From positions 301,683 to 365,682 of the forward strand of contig RPFO01000359.1 in the NCBI GenBank assembly GCA_009746045.1: DNA of 64,000 nt, in the 5' to 3' direction. The notes beneath the pieces are model-generated. The model was given only the letters and a program-made list of their open reading frames with translations. It was not told the DNA's origin and did no database searches. Every line of letters starts with the position of its first letter. The stretch's first letter is position 1. Shown piece by piece: positions 43,183 to 55,293 of the stretch. The DNA is from Mesostigma viride. Its lineage: Eukaryota; Streptophyta; Mesostigmatophyceae; Mesostigmatales; Mesostigmataceae. The position numbers were made by a program, and so were the translations under genes.

Positions 43183-45117
43183 CTAGCCCTGACTCCTTAT
43201 AGAAGAGAACTGTGTCCCCTTCCTTGAAGGAGGGCGTGGATGCTTGGCATCCTTGGCTGCCAATCTGCTGGCAGCGTGGGCACGCTGTGCATTGTACACA
43301 GCTAGTACCTCAGGTGGGTATATCCCAGCCTGTAACCCATCTGGTGTGATAATACCATAGGGTGTCTGCAGGAGTGGTCGTCTATTGAGTATCTGGCATA
43401 TCTTAGTAGCCCACAGTGCCCTATCAGCGTATGACCCACTGTCAGCTAACAGGTTCTCACCTTCTTTGGCTACCAAGGTTTTGATAGACCTAATTGCCCT
43501 CTCAATGATACCTTGTCTCTCATGATCTTCTAGCCCAGCCAGGTCTATAGCTTCACAGCCCTCTGCCCCAGCAAGGCAACTAAATTGCTGATCTAACAGC
43601 AGTGCTTCTACTGGGTAGTACCTGGCTTGTGCTATTAATATAGCTCTATGCAACTGAGACTTGTCCATACCAGGGAGAGGTTCTATTGCTGTGTACCTGG
43701 ACCATGCGTCCTTTAACGCCAGATAGGGCTGTCCCTTAATATGGAACACATCCCCGACCACTCTGCCCTTGCACTTAGGTGGTGTAGCTACATGCCACTT
43801 GGGTGGTTTAGGTGCATACATTTGGCAGTGCTGACAGTGTTTTCTGATCAGCTGACATGCCTTCCTGAGTGCCGTACCTCCCAATGCAGCTGCTACCACC
43901 TCTGCACATGTCTCATGACCATACAGTAAGTGCAGTTGCAATGCCAGCTCCTCATAACTGATGTTACTAAGAGCTTGGGTCATGACCCTGGACACCTTGG
44001 GTATCAAGGAGGTGAACCTGGGTTCACTGTCAGAGGTTTCTGTGTAATACTTCAACACTTTGCCAACCTTGCTTACAGCCTTGACAGCTGAGCATGAAGG
44101 TGGAGAGTGAGAGGTAACAGAGTTAACTTGACATCCTGTCAACATCCTCCCATCCTGTGTCCCTGCCTGGGCAGTGGAGCTGGATATTGGGTGGTGTAGG
44201 GGACACGACTCATCATGACACGTGTGAGGGTGTGAGGACTTACATTTAGGGGGCTGCCACGGCTCCTTGGTGCACTTGGCGGGGTCCCCGTGAGGCGGTC
44301 CCAGGCACTTGTGGCAGAGCACCTCCAGGTGCGGCAGGTGCTCCTTGTGTTTGTGGCACTTGTCCTTGCTGTGTCCACGACGCCCACAACGCACACATTT
44401 CACATCCTTCTTGGGGGTGGAGGACCCAGCCCCAGAAGACTTGTTAGCGTTCCCCCCTGGGGGGGATGACCTACCCTTCCCCTTCCCCTGCCCCTTGCCC
44501 TTGCCCTTGCCCTTGCCCTTGCCCTTGCCCTTGAGGCTCTTAACAAACTGACTCATAAGAGTCTTCACCTCCCCTAGCGTCACAGGACGCTTGTCCTTGG
44601 CCTTCCTGGCCTTACCCTCCTCATCTGATTCCTCCCCCCGTGCCCGCTTGACAGCAGGGGGGGAAGAGGTAGAGGGGGGAGGGGCTGAGTCCTGACACAG
44701 TGGACCCAGGGCTAACTTAACATAATCGAGAGCCTCTTTCATCGACTCCCAATGGGTGGCCAAGCCTGTGGTGATCATGGCAAAGGTGTTACGATCAAGG
44801 TTAAGCTTCTCGAGCAGGGAATGAACAAGCCACTTGTGATCTAGCTTGCTAACCTCGGGGTGGGCCTTCACTGCAAGTTCCCACTTCTTGATCTCTGCTA
44901 CATAGTTCTGAGTTTCTACCTTATAGGTTTTCACCCAGTTAAACGCAGAGTACATGTCAACAGTGGTGGGAGCAGACAGCAGGTCATGCAGATCACGCAG
45001 AAAATTCTCCCATGGCTCCCTACCCTGTGTATCCTGCCACCTGGGATATCTTTGCTGATATATGGATACCAAGTGCTGGATGGAGGGATTGGATTGGTGG
45101 AAGAAATCACCCTGCAT
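43183..45117 (-). CDS. gag-int: Copia-1 Gag core, zinc knuckle and integrase
   Basis: 644 residues. Gag core at about 1-160; a Gly-Lys run near 200; a CVRCGRRGHSKDKC knuckle near 238; a second Cys/His-rich stretch to about 300. After roughly 90 residues without any protease motif comes the integrase: H-x4-H (HLLYGH) with HCQHC, catalytic GDVFHIKG, LLLDQQF and GIIERAIRSI. The frame runs off at 43183 in a one-base shift near 43225, where the SH3-like end passes to the next ORF. The same order without protease before integrase is seen in Copia-2 and Copia-3. Confidence 0.88.
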   Translation of the reverse strand: MQGDFFHQSNPSIQHLVSIYQQRYPRWQDTQGREPWENFLRDLHDLLSAPTTVDMYSAFNWVKTYKVETQNYVAEIKKWELAVKAHPEVSKLDHKWLVHSLLEKLNLDRNTFAMITTGLATHWESMKEALDYVKLALGPLCQDSAPPPSTSSPPAVKRARGEESDEEGKARKAKDKRPVTLGEVKTLMSQFVKSLKGKGKGKGKGKGKGQGKGKGRSSPPGGNANKSSGAGSSTPKKDVKCVRCGRRGHSKDKCHKHKEHLPHLEVLCHKCLGPPHGDPAKCTKEPWQPPKCKSSHPHTCHDESCPLHHPISSSTAQAGTQDGRMLTGCQVNSVTSHSPPSCSAVKAVSKVGKVLKYYTETSDSEPRFTSLIPKVSRVMTQALSNISYEELALQLHLLYGHETCAEVVAAALGGTALRKACQLIRKHCQHCQMYAPKPPKWHVATPPKCKGRVVGDVFHIKGQPYLALKDAWSRYTAIEPLPGMDKSQLHRAILIAQARYYPVEALLLDQQFSCLAGAEGCEAIDLAGLEDHERQGIIERAIRSIKTLVAKEGENLLADSGSYADRALWATKICQILNRRPLLQTPYGIITPDGLQAGIYPPEVLAVYNAQRAHAASRLAAKDAKHPRPPSRKGTQFSSIRSQG

Positions 45118-45560
45118 GAGTGCCCCAAACCAGTTCTTGATATTCAGCTCCTCCCTAGCAGCTTGAGAGAGAGAAGAAGCTGAGCACCCTGCTGCCTAGT
45201 ATACCCCTCTGGCAGCCCCCTCACCATAATCCTGTCAATTGGCCTATGCTCGTTATATACTGGCCAGTCCTGAGAGGGTGAAGAGGGAGAGGGAGAAGAA
45301 GACCTGCCTGGGGATGTAGCAGCATTGGCAGTGTGTGGGATGCTAGGTGAGACCTGTGAGGGCCTGCTACGCGTGGCTGGTTGCACTGGGGGGTTAGGTG
45401 CCTGCACAACATGTGCTGGTGAAGATGACATGTCCATGCCCCCCTGCACACCCTGACTCTGTGCCTGCCTCTTGCGTGCCCTAGCTGCCTCCCATTGCTC
45501 AAAGGTAGGGGTGAGAGAAACATCACTATCCTCACTGCTAGATGAGCTTGTCTGCTGCAC
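45118..45560 (-). pseudogene. Copia-1 Gag N-terminal segment, frameshifted
   Basis: Ser-rich, low-complexity frame (MQQTSSSSSEDSDVSLTPTF ... RPIDRIMVRGLPEGYTRQQG) that should lead into the Gag core via AAREELNIKNWFGALMQGD. A one-base shift in a CTTCTTCTCTCTCTC run near 45170 separates the two. It may be a real frameshift mutation or slippage. Confidence 0.6.
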
Positions 45561-45675
45561 GTCCCCCCCTGCTGGCTACCTGTCTGTACACGCAACCAAG
45601 TGGGGAGATACATACTTGCTTGCTGCATGCACACCCGGTGCAACGTCTGCACCATCTCCACCATCGTGGCCAGAT

Positions 45676-46210
45676 TCACCCGATCTTCTTGCCGCGCAGC
45701 AAGGTCTGCAGGGCGGGGAGGAGTGCCTCGCACATCCTCCTGGTCATCGGCTCAATCGAGGGTTGATCGAGCAAATGATAGATGATCGCACACAACAGGC
45801 TGGTGTGTTCAGCCAACCTGTCGTCCAGCCTCTCGCTGGCCACCCCTTGGATACCCTGGGCGCAGCGCTGGACTGCGCGCCAAAGGGTTGGCTCACGGAG
45901 TGAGACGACGTCATCCCCAGGGATGCGTGCCTCGGCTGTCTCCATGGCCACATCCTCCTCCCCTGGGGGAGATGGATGATCCCTTGCCACGGCCTGGGCC
46001 GTGGCAGGTCCCTTGCCGGCCCTGCCGGGGGCTTGGGACTGCGATGGGGGTGCCGAAGCACCCGCCTTCGTGGGGGGTGGGTGGTGATGGCGTTGGTGTT
46101 GTCGGCTGATGCCGACGGTGCCGACTCAGCGGCGGGTGTGTCGTGGGGAGGCGGCTGGCGCTTGCCCTCCGCCCGCCTAGGGGTCGCTGCCGCTGTCGCT
46201 GTCGCTGCTG

Positions 46211-46244
<34 letters not shown>

Positions 46245-47270
46245 CACCACTGGAGAAGACGGGGCGCCCACCGGTGCTGCAGTCTTGGATGCCGCGGCCG
46301 GCAAGGTCGCCGCCGACGCCGGGGGCGACACAGTTGCAGCCAGCTGCTGCGACGCAGTCGATGTCGCTGCCGAACCAGGGGATGCCGTCGCAGGTCCCCA
46401 GCCGACTGGCACGACAGGTGGCATCCTTGGCATCTCCTCGGCCGGCCGAGGTGGCTTGGCCACCACCGTGGCCGCTGCCACCTGGCGAGCCTCCGAATAC
46501 ATGTCGAGAGCCGTTACTCCTTGTCTCACGGCCAAGAAGTACAGCCGGATCAAAATCGCAACCTGAACATGCGAAAAACGACAATGGACGTCCTCCGGGA
46601 GCTCGGCCGCCACCGCCTGAACCGCGAACTTGGTCAGGACGAAGCCGCCAGGGAGGGTACTCTGCTGGCGGAGTCGCCAGCCGTCGAAAGGCAGAAAATT
46701 TGGTGCATTACGCACCGGGATCTTGAAGGGGAGCTGGCCCCAACCGTCAACATAAACCTCACCTGCGTCCTGGGACGCAGGGGTCGGGTTCGCGCCGAGG
46801 CTCATGCCTGCCAGCGCCCTCCCGACAGAGGTATTGCCAGACGATGACCTCGTCTGGCCGGAGGTCACCTCTCTCCTAGGAGAGGGTGAAGCCTCCCCCT
46901 CCTCCATAGAGGAGGAATCCTCTTCCACCTGTCGCCCTGGGGCGGGTGGCATGAGGTGCGGGGCAACCTCGGACTCGTTGCGAGTCCCGGTGCCCCGGTT
47001 CCCCTGGGGGGCAGACTCCTCGGCAGCGACAGCTTCACGCTGCCGGCGAGGGTTGTCCGCCACCACCATGCGGTAGGTGACATTTTCGTCACGCTCCCGC
47101 GGTGGGGAACTGCGAGGAGACATTCTCCTCTGAGACGCCGTGAAAGGCAGTCTCGTGGTAATGGGGGGCTCCCGGTTAGCGGGAGGCCGACCCCGACCGT
47201 TTCCTGCCCCTCCCCGCTGAAGGGTGGGACGGACATTGTTGTTCTTAGCTTCCGAGTTCTTCGGCGCCAT
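45676..47270 (-). pseudogene. Copia-1 ORF0, unknown, frameshifted
   Basis: ATG at 47270, 11 bp inside the 5' LTR edge. The Arg/Pro/Ser-rich N-terminus (MAPKNSEAKNNNVRPTLQRG) is followed by a compact block EVYVDGWGQLPFKIPVRNAP ... FLAVRQGVTALDMYSEAR around residues 170-265, then an Ala/Thr-rich stretch. A shift near 46000 moves the likely continuation to the frame ending 45676 (LREPTLWRAVQRCAQGIQGV, helical). No enzyme motif. It occupies the same extra-ORF position as in Copia-2 and -3. Confidence 0.55.
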
Positions 47271-47280
47271 GTCTAATCCA

Positions 47281-47689
47281 AGTTAGATATATAGATGTAC
47301 GTCGGAGACGTTGGGGACTCAGTGTGAGAATGATGGCTGCAGCAACGCCAGGGATCGGGGCGTTCCTTGTCATTATTCACTCCATATGTGGGCACACATT
47401 ATATGTCGTGGACACATCACTCACACGAGATCCCTAGGACAACTGGACTACGCTCACTTGTCCGCCACGTGTCCAGGTTCTAGAGGCTTCTAGACCTGGA
47501 GCAACGTTACTACGCACAACGTCCACTAGACTAGTTGCTAGCTACGTAACTTGCGTACACGTGTGTGCGTCGCGCCACAACCGGCGCTCGGCACCGTTAT
47601 TCTGTCTCCGCCAGAATAACTCCGGTCACACTGTATGTTCCCCTGTGTGGCTCCGGCCACAAGTCAGCCTCGAGGTATCTCAGCTAACT
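47281..47689 (-). repeat. Copia-1 5' LTR
   Basis: 409 bp, nearly identical to 39170-39578. Next to it on the minus strand is TGGATTAGAC, a candidate primer-binding site. Confidence 0.93.
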
Positions 47690-48067
47690 GTCTCCAACGG
47701 CCGTGTACGCTCCGGAAGGATTGTTGGTTTTTAGGGAGTCGAACTCTATGTCCTGAAGGTTATCTTTGATGGTCCAGACATGCGCGCCGTGGTACTCTCC
47801 GCTCAAGTGGAAAATTGGTCGGAGGGGCATCGGAATGTACGGGTCAATAATGTCTGTAGGGGTGGCTGTAAATATACCGGACGAGTTTGAGATTTTGGTC
47901 ATTTCACTCAGTTTTTGAGGAGTTGTTTTTGATATATAACGCTCAACTTTCCCATCCGATTTTCTTCGAAATGCCACCCAGTAGCTGTTTTGTTGCCTCC
48001 AGGTCGAGTTTAACGTGTATCGAACCTTTGACTTCAGGTTGTCAAACAGGTCAAGTGCATAGTCACT
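47690..48067 (-). pseudogene. Gene A, middle part
   Basis: 378 nt, open throughout on the minus strand, bounded by the TSDs of Copia-2 (TCACT, 48063-48067) and Copia-1 (GTCTC, 47690-47694). It encodes YALDLFDNLKSKV, then SYWVAFRRKSDGKVERYISK and HLSGEYHGAHVWTIKDN. In frame with 63741-63812 upstream and 38649-39164 downstream. Confidence 0.75.
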
Positions 48068-49011
48068 AGTTAGTCTCCATGCTTTGCTGTAGACTAAGTC
48101 TCAAAGGCATTGTGAATACAACGCATGAATAAGCCTTGTAAACCTACGTTGGTATATGAATATAAATTGTCAGGATATGCCCCAATATGCCTGACAGTCT
48201 TTTTATTGAGTGTGCTAGTTTCGGGTATACCGGAACTTATATGACTACTTTCTTCTACATTTTACTAAATATATTAGTTAGCTAAATATATTAGTTAGCT
48301 GACATCCGTACCCTAGTGGTACTGTAACCAGTGGTACTGTAGCCAGTGGTACTGTAGCCGTCTGACAAAATTTGCCTGGCTCCGCGCTACGCGCCGACCC
48401 TATGTTCACTAAGTGCTGCCCTGGAGGCGCAATGTCCTTGTACTTGCATACTTGTGATCTGACGCATCATTTTAGTGTGGATGTAAGCCACCCACTTGTG
48501 TGTGGCGGCTGGATGCACTTTAACTTATACCGTAGATTATTTCCAGATCGACGGATACTGCGACAGTGTGTTTTTCCACTTAATGTTGCCCCTGCAATTG
48601 TCATGGCTACCCGTTTGTACGCCGACTCAAAGTCAATATATAAAATCAGTAAAGCATTATTCGATCTTTAAGCCTGCCACCTGTCCTACATTTTGACATG
48701 GTATCGGAGGGGTGGCCAACTAAATTGCTGCAACTGGTCCCATTTATCGGGCAAATTGACTCCCTGAATCCGACGTCGGCACTTTATGCCAGTCGTGCAT
48801 ATCCTAGACGGGCTTCCCTGTATCGAAATTCAAGAACTCCAGTATTTAGACGATCGTCTCTACCTCGTATTTGCTGTTCTCAACCATCGTCGCATATTAG
48901 TCTTAATCTTTACCATTACGGATTGAGCGTCTCCGGCTTTCTCGGCTGTCTCCAGATTTTCACCTTGCCGAGACTCGGTTGTGACCAGATTTTAACCTTG
49001 CCGAGACAATC

Positions 49012-49905
49012 ATGTCCGCAGCCGCGACAGCAGCAGCTACGAAAGCGACGAAAGATCTCAACATTCTACAGGCCTGCAAAAATATTACACAGTTCGACGG
49101 CCTCGACCCAGTAAAGTGGGATAACACGAAGATTCCTTTTCTGGCCGTAGTGACAGCATTCGGGATGCTGTCTGTCCTGCTTGGCACCGAGGTCAATGAG
49201 GAACGCGACCTGATTCTTTTTGCGGCCCTTTGTCAGTGCCTCGTTGGACCGGCACTCAAAGTGGCAAACAGTGTTACTCAGAAAACTGGCAGCGTGGCAT
49301 ATCATCGCATCTGTGAAGAATATGAGCATCTCAAACTGCAGATGAGCAACCGGCGAGCACTACGCCGCAAGCTAAATCGAATGAAGCTGGAACCCGGCGT
49401 CACAATGCGGCAATATATAACCGACGGGGAATTAACTTATAACGACCTGATTGCCACCGGCGCCAAAATGGCACCCGAGGATCTGGCCGAGAATCTGCTC
49501 GCCGGCGTGACCGAGGAGTTGCTACCGTCCCTTGCACAATTGAACCTTGGGGACGGTATCACCCTACAGGAAACTAAGGCGGCCCTTCTTAAGGCCTGGG
49601 ACCTTGTGCACGGTAACAAAGATTCCGCGGAGGCCACCGGGGTGTATCATACCTCCCACTCTGGACGCGGTGGCCGTGGCACCGGCCGTGGCAGGGGGCG
49701 TGGCGGTCACAATGGCGGGATCCAGCGGCCCAGCTGCACCCACTGCGGTCGCACCTCTCATCAGGAGCCCACCTGCTGGTGGAAGTATCCTCACCTACGA
49801 AACACTCGCGGCAACGCCGGCGGGCCCGCCGCCCACCACACCACCGACACCCCACCGGCGCCCTCCCACGAGGCCCCCGACCTCCCCCCCGGTTTCTGTT
49901 TCTAA
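49012..49905 (+). CDS. gag: Gag of the gag-only LTR element
   Basis: 297 residues, intact. Residues about 18-200 are a Copia-type Gag (UBN2-like) core: FDGLDPVKWDNTKIPFLAVV and later LNRMKLEPGVTMRQYI and LLAGVTEELLPSL. An Arg/Gly-rich linker and a CTHCGRTSHQEPTC knuckle follow (near residue 235), then a Pro-rich tail. It would assemble particles that use Pol supplied in trans. Intactness of gag with complete loss of pol suggests selection for gag in a parasitic element. Sequences from 49906 to 50473 have no ORF of note. Confidence 0.9.
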   Translation: MSAAATAAATKATKDLNILQACKNITQFDGLDPVKWDNTKIPFLAVVTAFGMLSVLLGTEVNEERDLILFAALCQCLVGPALKVANSVTQKTGSVAYHRICEEYEHLKLQMSNRRALRRKLNRMKLEPGVTMRQYITDGELTYNDLIATGAKMAPEDLAENLLAGVTEELLPSLAQLNLGDGITLQETKAALLKAWDLVHGNKDSAEATGVYHTSHSGRGGRGTGRGRGRGGHNGGIQRPSCTHCGRTSHQEPTCWWKYPHLRNTRGNAGGPAAHHTTDTPPAPSHEAPDLPPGFCF

Positions 49906-50473
49906 ACGCCTTATCCAGCTCCCCCCGGGACAGGGAACAAGGGGTAGCAGCCAGCTGGGCCCAGCTAGCACCAGACGTGGGCCCTGGAGCTTTTCAACCT
50001 GCACTGCAGCAGGCGACAGCAGCCAGCCCCCCCAACCCGTCCTCTGGCCCTCCTGCATTGCTAGCGGCTAGTCGCCCACCCTGACAGACGTGACAGGTGC
50101 AGGTCTTCATGCCAGCAGCCAGCAGTGACCAGTACTGCAGTACCAGCATCAACCAGTCAACCTGTGTTCTTTTCTCCTGTGGCGCACTCCCAGGGACACC
50201 TGGGGGCCACCGGATGTCTTTCCAGGGTCCCAGCATTTTACCAGCAACAGCAGCAACAACCAAGTTTTTTCGAGGGTCCCCGGCATTCTCCCAGCAACAG
50301 CCACTGTGGCGCACTCCCAGGGACACCTGGGGGCTACAGTCATCAGTCTCCTCTCAGCTCCAACCAGATAGCCGTGTAAGGGGGGTGCCAGGGGAGTGTA
50401 CCCGGCTATACCCTCACTAGCTATAGGTCTCTCTGAGCAAGGGGGGGAACAGGCACATTGTATGCAAGGGGGG
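49906..50473 (+). other. Remaining interior of gag-only element
   Basis: No pol remnants recognised. An approximately 100-bp phrase (GGCGCACTCCCAGGGACACC) is repeated twice near 50180 and 50308. Ends in the polypurine tract. Confidence 0.7.
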
Positions 50474-51042
50474 TGTCAGGATATGCCCCAATATGCCTGA
50501 CAGTCTTTTTATTGAGTGTGCTAGTTTCGGGTATACCGGAACTTATATGACTACTTTCTTCTACATTTTACTAAATATATTAGTTAGCTAAATATATTAG
50601 TTAGCTGACATCCGTACCCTAGTGGTACTGTAACCAGTGGTACTGTAGCCAGTGGTACTGTAGCCGTCTGACAAAATTTGCCTGGCTCCGCGCTACGCGC
50701 CGACCCTATGTTCACTAAGTGCTGCCCTGGAGGCGCAATGTCCTTGTACTTGCATACTTGTGATCTGACGCATCATTTTAGTGTGGATGTAAGCCACCCA
50801 CTTGTGTGTGGCGGCTGGATGCACTTTAACTTATACCGTAGATTATTTCCAGATCGACGGATACTGCGACAGTGTGTTTTTCCACTTAATGTTGCCCCTG
50901 CAATTGTCATGGCTACCCGTTTGTACGCCGACTCAAAGTCAATATATAAAATCAGTAAAGCATTATTCGATCTTTAAGCCTGCCACCTGTCCTACATTTT
51001 GACATAAATACCACGTGGGCTATTCAGATAGGAATGCTATAC

Positions 51043-51566
51043 ACATCAATCCGGCGCAGCGCCGGGCCGTTCCCCGGTAATTCCCGCGCGAAAGTTGACG
51101 AAATTCGGTGCGCGCGTGCAATGTTGACTGAAATTCGGTGTGCAAGGCTATGGTAGCTGAAAATTTATTGCTCACGGAATACGAAGCCATTGTGTACCGG
51201 ATTTCGCTTGTTCGAACGGCATTGTCATAGGGAAAAATAATATTTACAAAAAAACTCGCGAAACGCTGCTGTATTGGGTGTGAACGAGGACAAGCACGCA
51301 GTTGGCGCAGTTTTTGCTCGCCGTCCGACCAGACCCGTGCATCTTTAAGGTAAGGTCTCGTTGCCCAAACTACTTGACGGTGGAAACGAACACGTTCCAC
51401 CAGTTCCTTACATCATTTCAAAGAAACCCAGCGTAGGATTTCCCTTAATTTTGCGTTTCCGATTTTTACGCCCCTTCCGCGAAAAAGTGAGAATTATAGG
51501 AGCGCTGACAGGGGCAACACTGCATGTCGTGCTTTTAATCGCTTTTTCGTCTTTTCTTGCAGCTAT
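51043..51566 (+). other. Left arm of 3.3-kb element
   Basis: GC-rich palindromic start (GGCGCAGCGCC), then unassigned sequence; possible 5' exon of the zinc-ribbon gene ending near 51350. Confidence 0.4.
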
Positions 51567-51734
51567 ATGACTTCGCTTGGGCGCAGCAACATCGCCCGGT
51601 GTTTATCCTGCGGGCGGGGCTTGCTGGCCCCGTCCGGAGTGTGCTCGGGGTGCGGGAAAAACCACAGCTACTGGTTTATAACGTCGACAACCCCCCATTT
51701 TCTGGTCATTAACCGGCGTATTCTTGTGGTTTAA
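51567..51734 (+). CDS. Zinc-ribbon ORF, 55 residues
   Basis: ATG at 51567 (MTSLGRSNIARCLSCGRG), stop TAA at 51732. CLSC and CSGC separated by ten residues form a zinc ribbon, followed by C-x3-H-x-Y exactly as in the ORF at 14023-14295. A strong acceptor-like tract (CTTTTCTTGCAG) ends 5 bp before the ATG and a donor-like AAG|GTAAGG lies at about 51350, so it may be a final exon. Function unknown; conserved position in two elements argues that it matters for them. Confidence 0.55.
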   Translation: MTSLGRSNIARCLSCGRGLLAPSGVCSGCGKNHSYWFITSTTPHFLVINRRILVV

Positions 51735-52033
51735 GCTTCCGGCGACGGGCGAAAAGAGCTCTTACCATGACGGCATGCTCTGGGGAGGCGTTCCGAGAAG
51801 GACTGGGGCGGGCAGGCAAATTTACACGCGACAGTGCCCGCACGTCGCCTGCGCACCCCGGCGTACAAGGCAAAGCGCAGTGTTTCCCTCCTGGACGGCC
51901 CATCGCTGCCTTTGCCGGGCGGCATGTTGGGGAGGCGGCTCCTTCTTCCTTTCTTACCGCCCGTTTCATAGTTCATACCCCGTGAGTTTCCCAACGGAGG
52001 CGTGTTAATGATGAGCGGCTGCATGCATGAATG

Positions 52034-52946
<913 letters not shown>

Positions 52947-52994
52947 TCTCTGCTTAGGCGTTGGAGCACACGCATGCACTGGAGGAAGGGGGTG

Positions 52995-53228
52995 ATGAAA
53001 ACCCAGACCAACTGTCGCACCCACCCCTCCACCTTCACCAAGCGTAAGGCCAAGCGTGCCATGGGGGTAGGGTAGCGGACGCAAGTCACCAACGTCAGGG
53101 TGCTCACCAGGCTGGTGGATGAGAAGATGGGGGGCAGGCCCCTGTCAGATGCAGAGAAGAAGAAAAGGAAAAGGATGCAGCAGGGCCGTGAGAACGTGCC
53201 CCCGGGTGTGGCATTAGCCACTATATAG
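52995..53228 (+). pseudogene. Fragment of a basic-tailed gene, one in-frame stop
   Basis: A 78-codon frame beginning [20 protein letters not shown] with one internal TAG, then [20 protein letters not shown] and a Lys-rich stretch (DAEKKKRKRMQQGRENVPPG) to TAG. Codon usage and composition look coding and differ from the flanking repeats. Likely a 3' exon of a captured or element gene; family not recognised. Confidence 0.45.
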
Positions 53229-53399
53229 CTAGCTAGCTGGCTAGAGGTGTGTTATTAATGCATTGTACTATAGGCATGTGCCCCCAAGTATGCCTTCCTG
53301 CATTGTAAATATGATGCATAATGTAATGATGTGTTGTTTGGAACCTTCTGTACACCAAGGTGGAATGATTGCCATGAAACCCTTGTAAGAACAATAGAA

Positions 53400-54312
53400 A
53401 GCTGCTTTTTCTGTGGTATTTATGCTAGCATCTGTCACCAATTTGTCATCCAACCAGCCTGAAGCTTTGTGGGCAGGCTGCATGGGATGTGTTTCGAACA
53501 TGTGCCAAGTTCTAGCTCCAACTGAGTCCACTTGGGTCTTATATATGTGCAAACCTATGATGAAATACTTGGAAAACACTGAAAAACTGCATTTTGGGGG
53601 TATTTATGCTAGCATTTGTCACCAATTTGTCATCCAACCAGCCTGAAACTTTGTGGGCATGCTGCATGGGATGTGTTTAGAACATGTGCAAAGTTCCAGG
53701 CCCAACTGAGTTCATTTGGTGTCATTATGTATGCATATGTGTGATAAAACCCTTAAAAAACCATGAAAAACTGCATTTTTTGGGTATTTATGCTAGCATT
53801 TGTCACCAATTTGTCATCCAACCAGCCTGAAACTTTGTGGGCATGCTGCATGGGATGTGTTTAGAACATGTGCAAAGTTCCAGGCCCAACTGAGTTCATT
53901 TGGTGTCATTATGTATGCATATGCGTGATAAAACCCTTAAAAAACCATGAAAAACTGCATTTTTTGGGTATTTATGCTAGCATTTGTCACCAATTTGTCA
54001 TCCAACCAGCCTGAAACTTTGTGGGCATGCTGCATGGGATGTGTTTAGAACATGTGCAAAGTTCCAGGCCCAACTGAGTTCATTTGATGTCATTATATAT
54101 GCATACATGCCAGAAAGTGCTGAAAATACGGTATTTTTTGCTAGCAAATGTCACCATGTTACCATGGTGCCGACTCCCAAAAAATTTTTTGACCACATGG
54201 CATCATAAGATATCTGATTAGGTACCTTGGTGCCAAATTTGAGGCCAAACTGACTATTAGCCTATCTTGAAATAATTACCAGGGAACAAAAACGCGTTTT
54301 TGGATTGATGTG
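53400..54312. repeat. 183-bp satellite array at right end of 3.3-kb element
   Basis: About four units marked by GTATTTATGCTAGCATTTGT at about 53416, 53600, 53783 and 53965, then a lead-in (54110-54300) ending at the terminus. It is the reverse complement family of 1203-2520. Confidence 0.92.
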
Positions 54313-54314
54313 TA

Positions 54315-54675
54315 GTCGAGTCGCATACGTTTCCCTAGATATAGGTACTTTGGGTACTGAGGTACTTGACAGATGTCAGTACCCAGTATACGTAGTGTCC
54401 TGTCATTGGACGGTACTAGAGTATCCTAGATAGGGACCGTACTGCATTGTGCATTGATCTGTGATCGCACGATGCAGTGACTAGACTGCTACCTATCATC
54501 GTGCGGCCTCGGGCCAACGGCCTGCACCCAACGGTCACTGGCGGCGCAGCCAGTGAGAGGAACGTTGATAAAGGGTAAACCTATTTTCTAATGAACCAAG
54601 CAATTAATTCATTGCTCGATCTCAGCACTCTGTGTTCTCAAGCATTGTACCAAGTCGGTCACTCGTATTCTAACT
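54315..54675 (+). repeat. Copia-2 5' LTR, main piece
   Basis: Matches 63375-63735 nearly throughout (for example TATCCTAG against TACCCTAG). The first 130 bp of this LTR lies at 48068-48167 and 51010-51039. Confidence 0.92.
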
Positions 54676-54694
54676 TGAATTTTATCTGCTACCA

Positions 54695-55293
54695 ATGGCT
54701 ATCCCTAACAAGAATGTCGCTAATAAGCTTAACTTTAACGAGGATGATGACGGGCAGGATCGGCGGATGCCCAAAGACAACAATAAGAAGCCGGCTGGCG
54801 ATGCGGCCATTTCAAAGAAAAAGAAGAAAAACAAAAAGAACAACAATGTCTGCCAGGAGGAGGGGACGGCGGCCGCAAGGCCGACCGACCTACCCCCCTC
54901 CCCTGAGAAGCCGGAGGACGAGACGGCTCCCCCCCGGGGGACCGGCTTACCCTCGACTCCGGCGGCTGCAACAGACGAAACCACGGCTGGAGCAGCCATG
55001 GCTGCGGAGCCCTCGGCGGTCAACCCCACTGAGGCTCCCCAGTTCGGCTGATGTCGGTGCGCCTGCATGCAATAACAACAAAACAAAAAGAAGACAAGGA
55101 AAAAGAAAAAGAAAACAAAAGAACAACCATGACAATACCAGCCAGGTGGAGGGTCCGGCTGCCGCGAGGCAGTCCGAACAACCCCCCTCCCCTGTGCGCC
55201 AGCCGGTGGCGGAGCCGGTTCCCCTACGGGGCACCGACCAACCCTCTTCCCCGGCGGCTGCGACAGCAGCACCCACTGCTGGAGCATGCAGCA
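54695..55293 (+). pseudogene. Copia-2 ORF0, two Lys/Pro-rich repeats, frameshifted
   Basis: ATG at 54695 (MAIPNKNVANKLNFNEDDDG), 20 bp after the LTR. A repeat module of Lys/Asn run, EGTAAARPTDLPPSP, PPRGTGLPSTPAAAT, TTAGA occurs at about 54810-55010 and again at about 55080-55290. The second copy is in another frame, so a shift lies near 55040. No enzyme motif. It ends at the first MITE, and a third partial copy may resume at 55939. Confidence 0.55.

Larger units (their letters stand above)
39170..47689 (-). mobile_element. Copia-1 LTR retrotransposon inserted in gene A (TSD GTCTC)
   Basis: 409-bp LTRs with AGTTAG/CTAACT ends are flanked by GTCTC (39165-39169 and 47690-47694). Minus-strand order is ORF0, gag with CCHC, integrase, protease-like, RT, RNase H. 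I find a single difference between the LTRs (ATATATATG against ATATAGATG near their start), so this is a recent insertion, yet the coding region carries several frameshifts. Removing it restores gene A in frame. Confidence 0.95.
48168..51004 (+). mobile_element. Gag-only LTR element (TR-GAG type), TSD TAAAT
   Basis: 531-bp LTRs (48168-48698 and 50474-51004), TGTCAGGATATG...CATTTTGACA, flanked by TAAAT (48163-48167 and 51005-51009). TGGTATCGGAGG follows the 5' LTR (primer site of the initiator-Met type), and GCAAGGGGGG precedes the 3' LTR. Between them is one intact Gag and no Pol. It sits in the 5' LTR of Copia-2. Confidence 0.94.

Noticed and set aside
47281-47300. TTAGATATA upstream of Copia-1 ORF0, similar to the virus promoter box
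   Set aside because: It is the LTR terminus, present in both LTRs; the likeness is coincidental.
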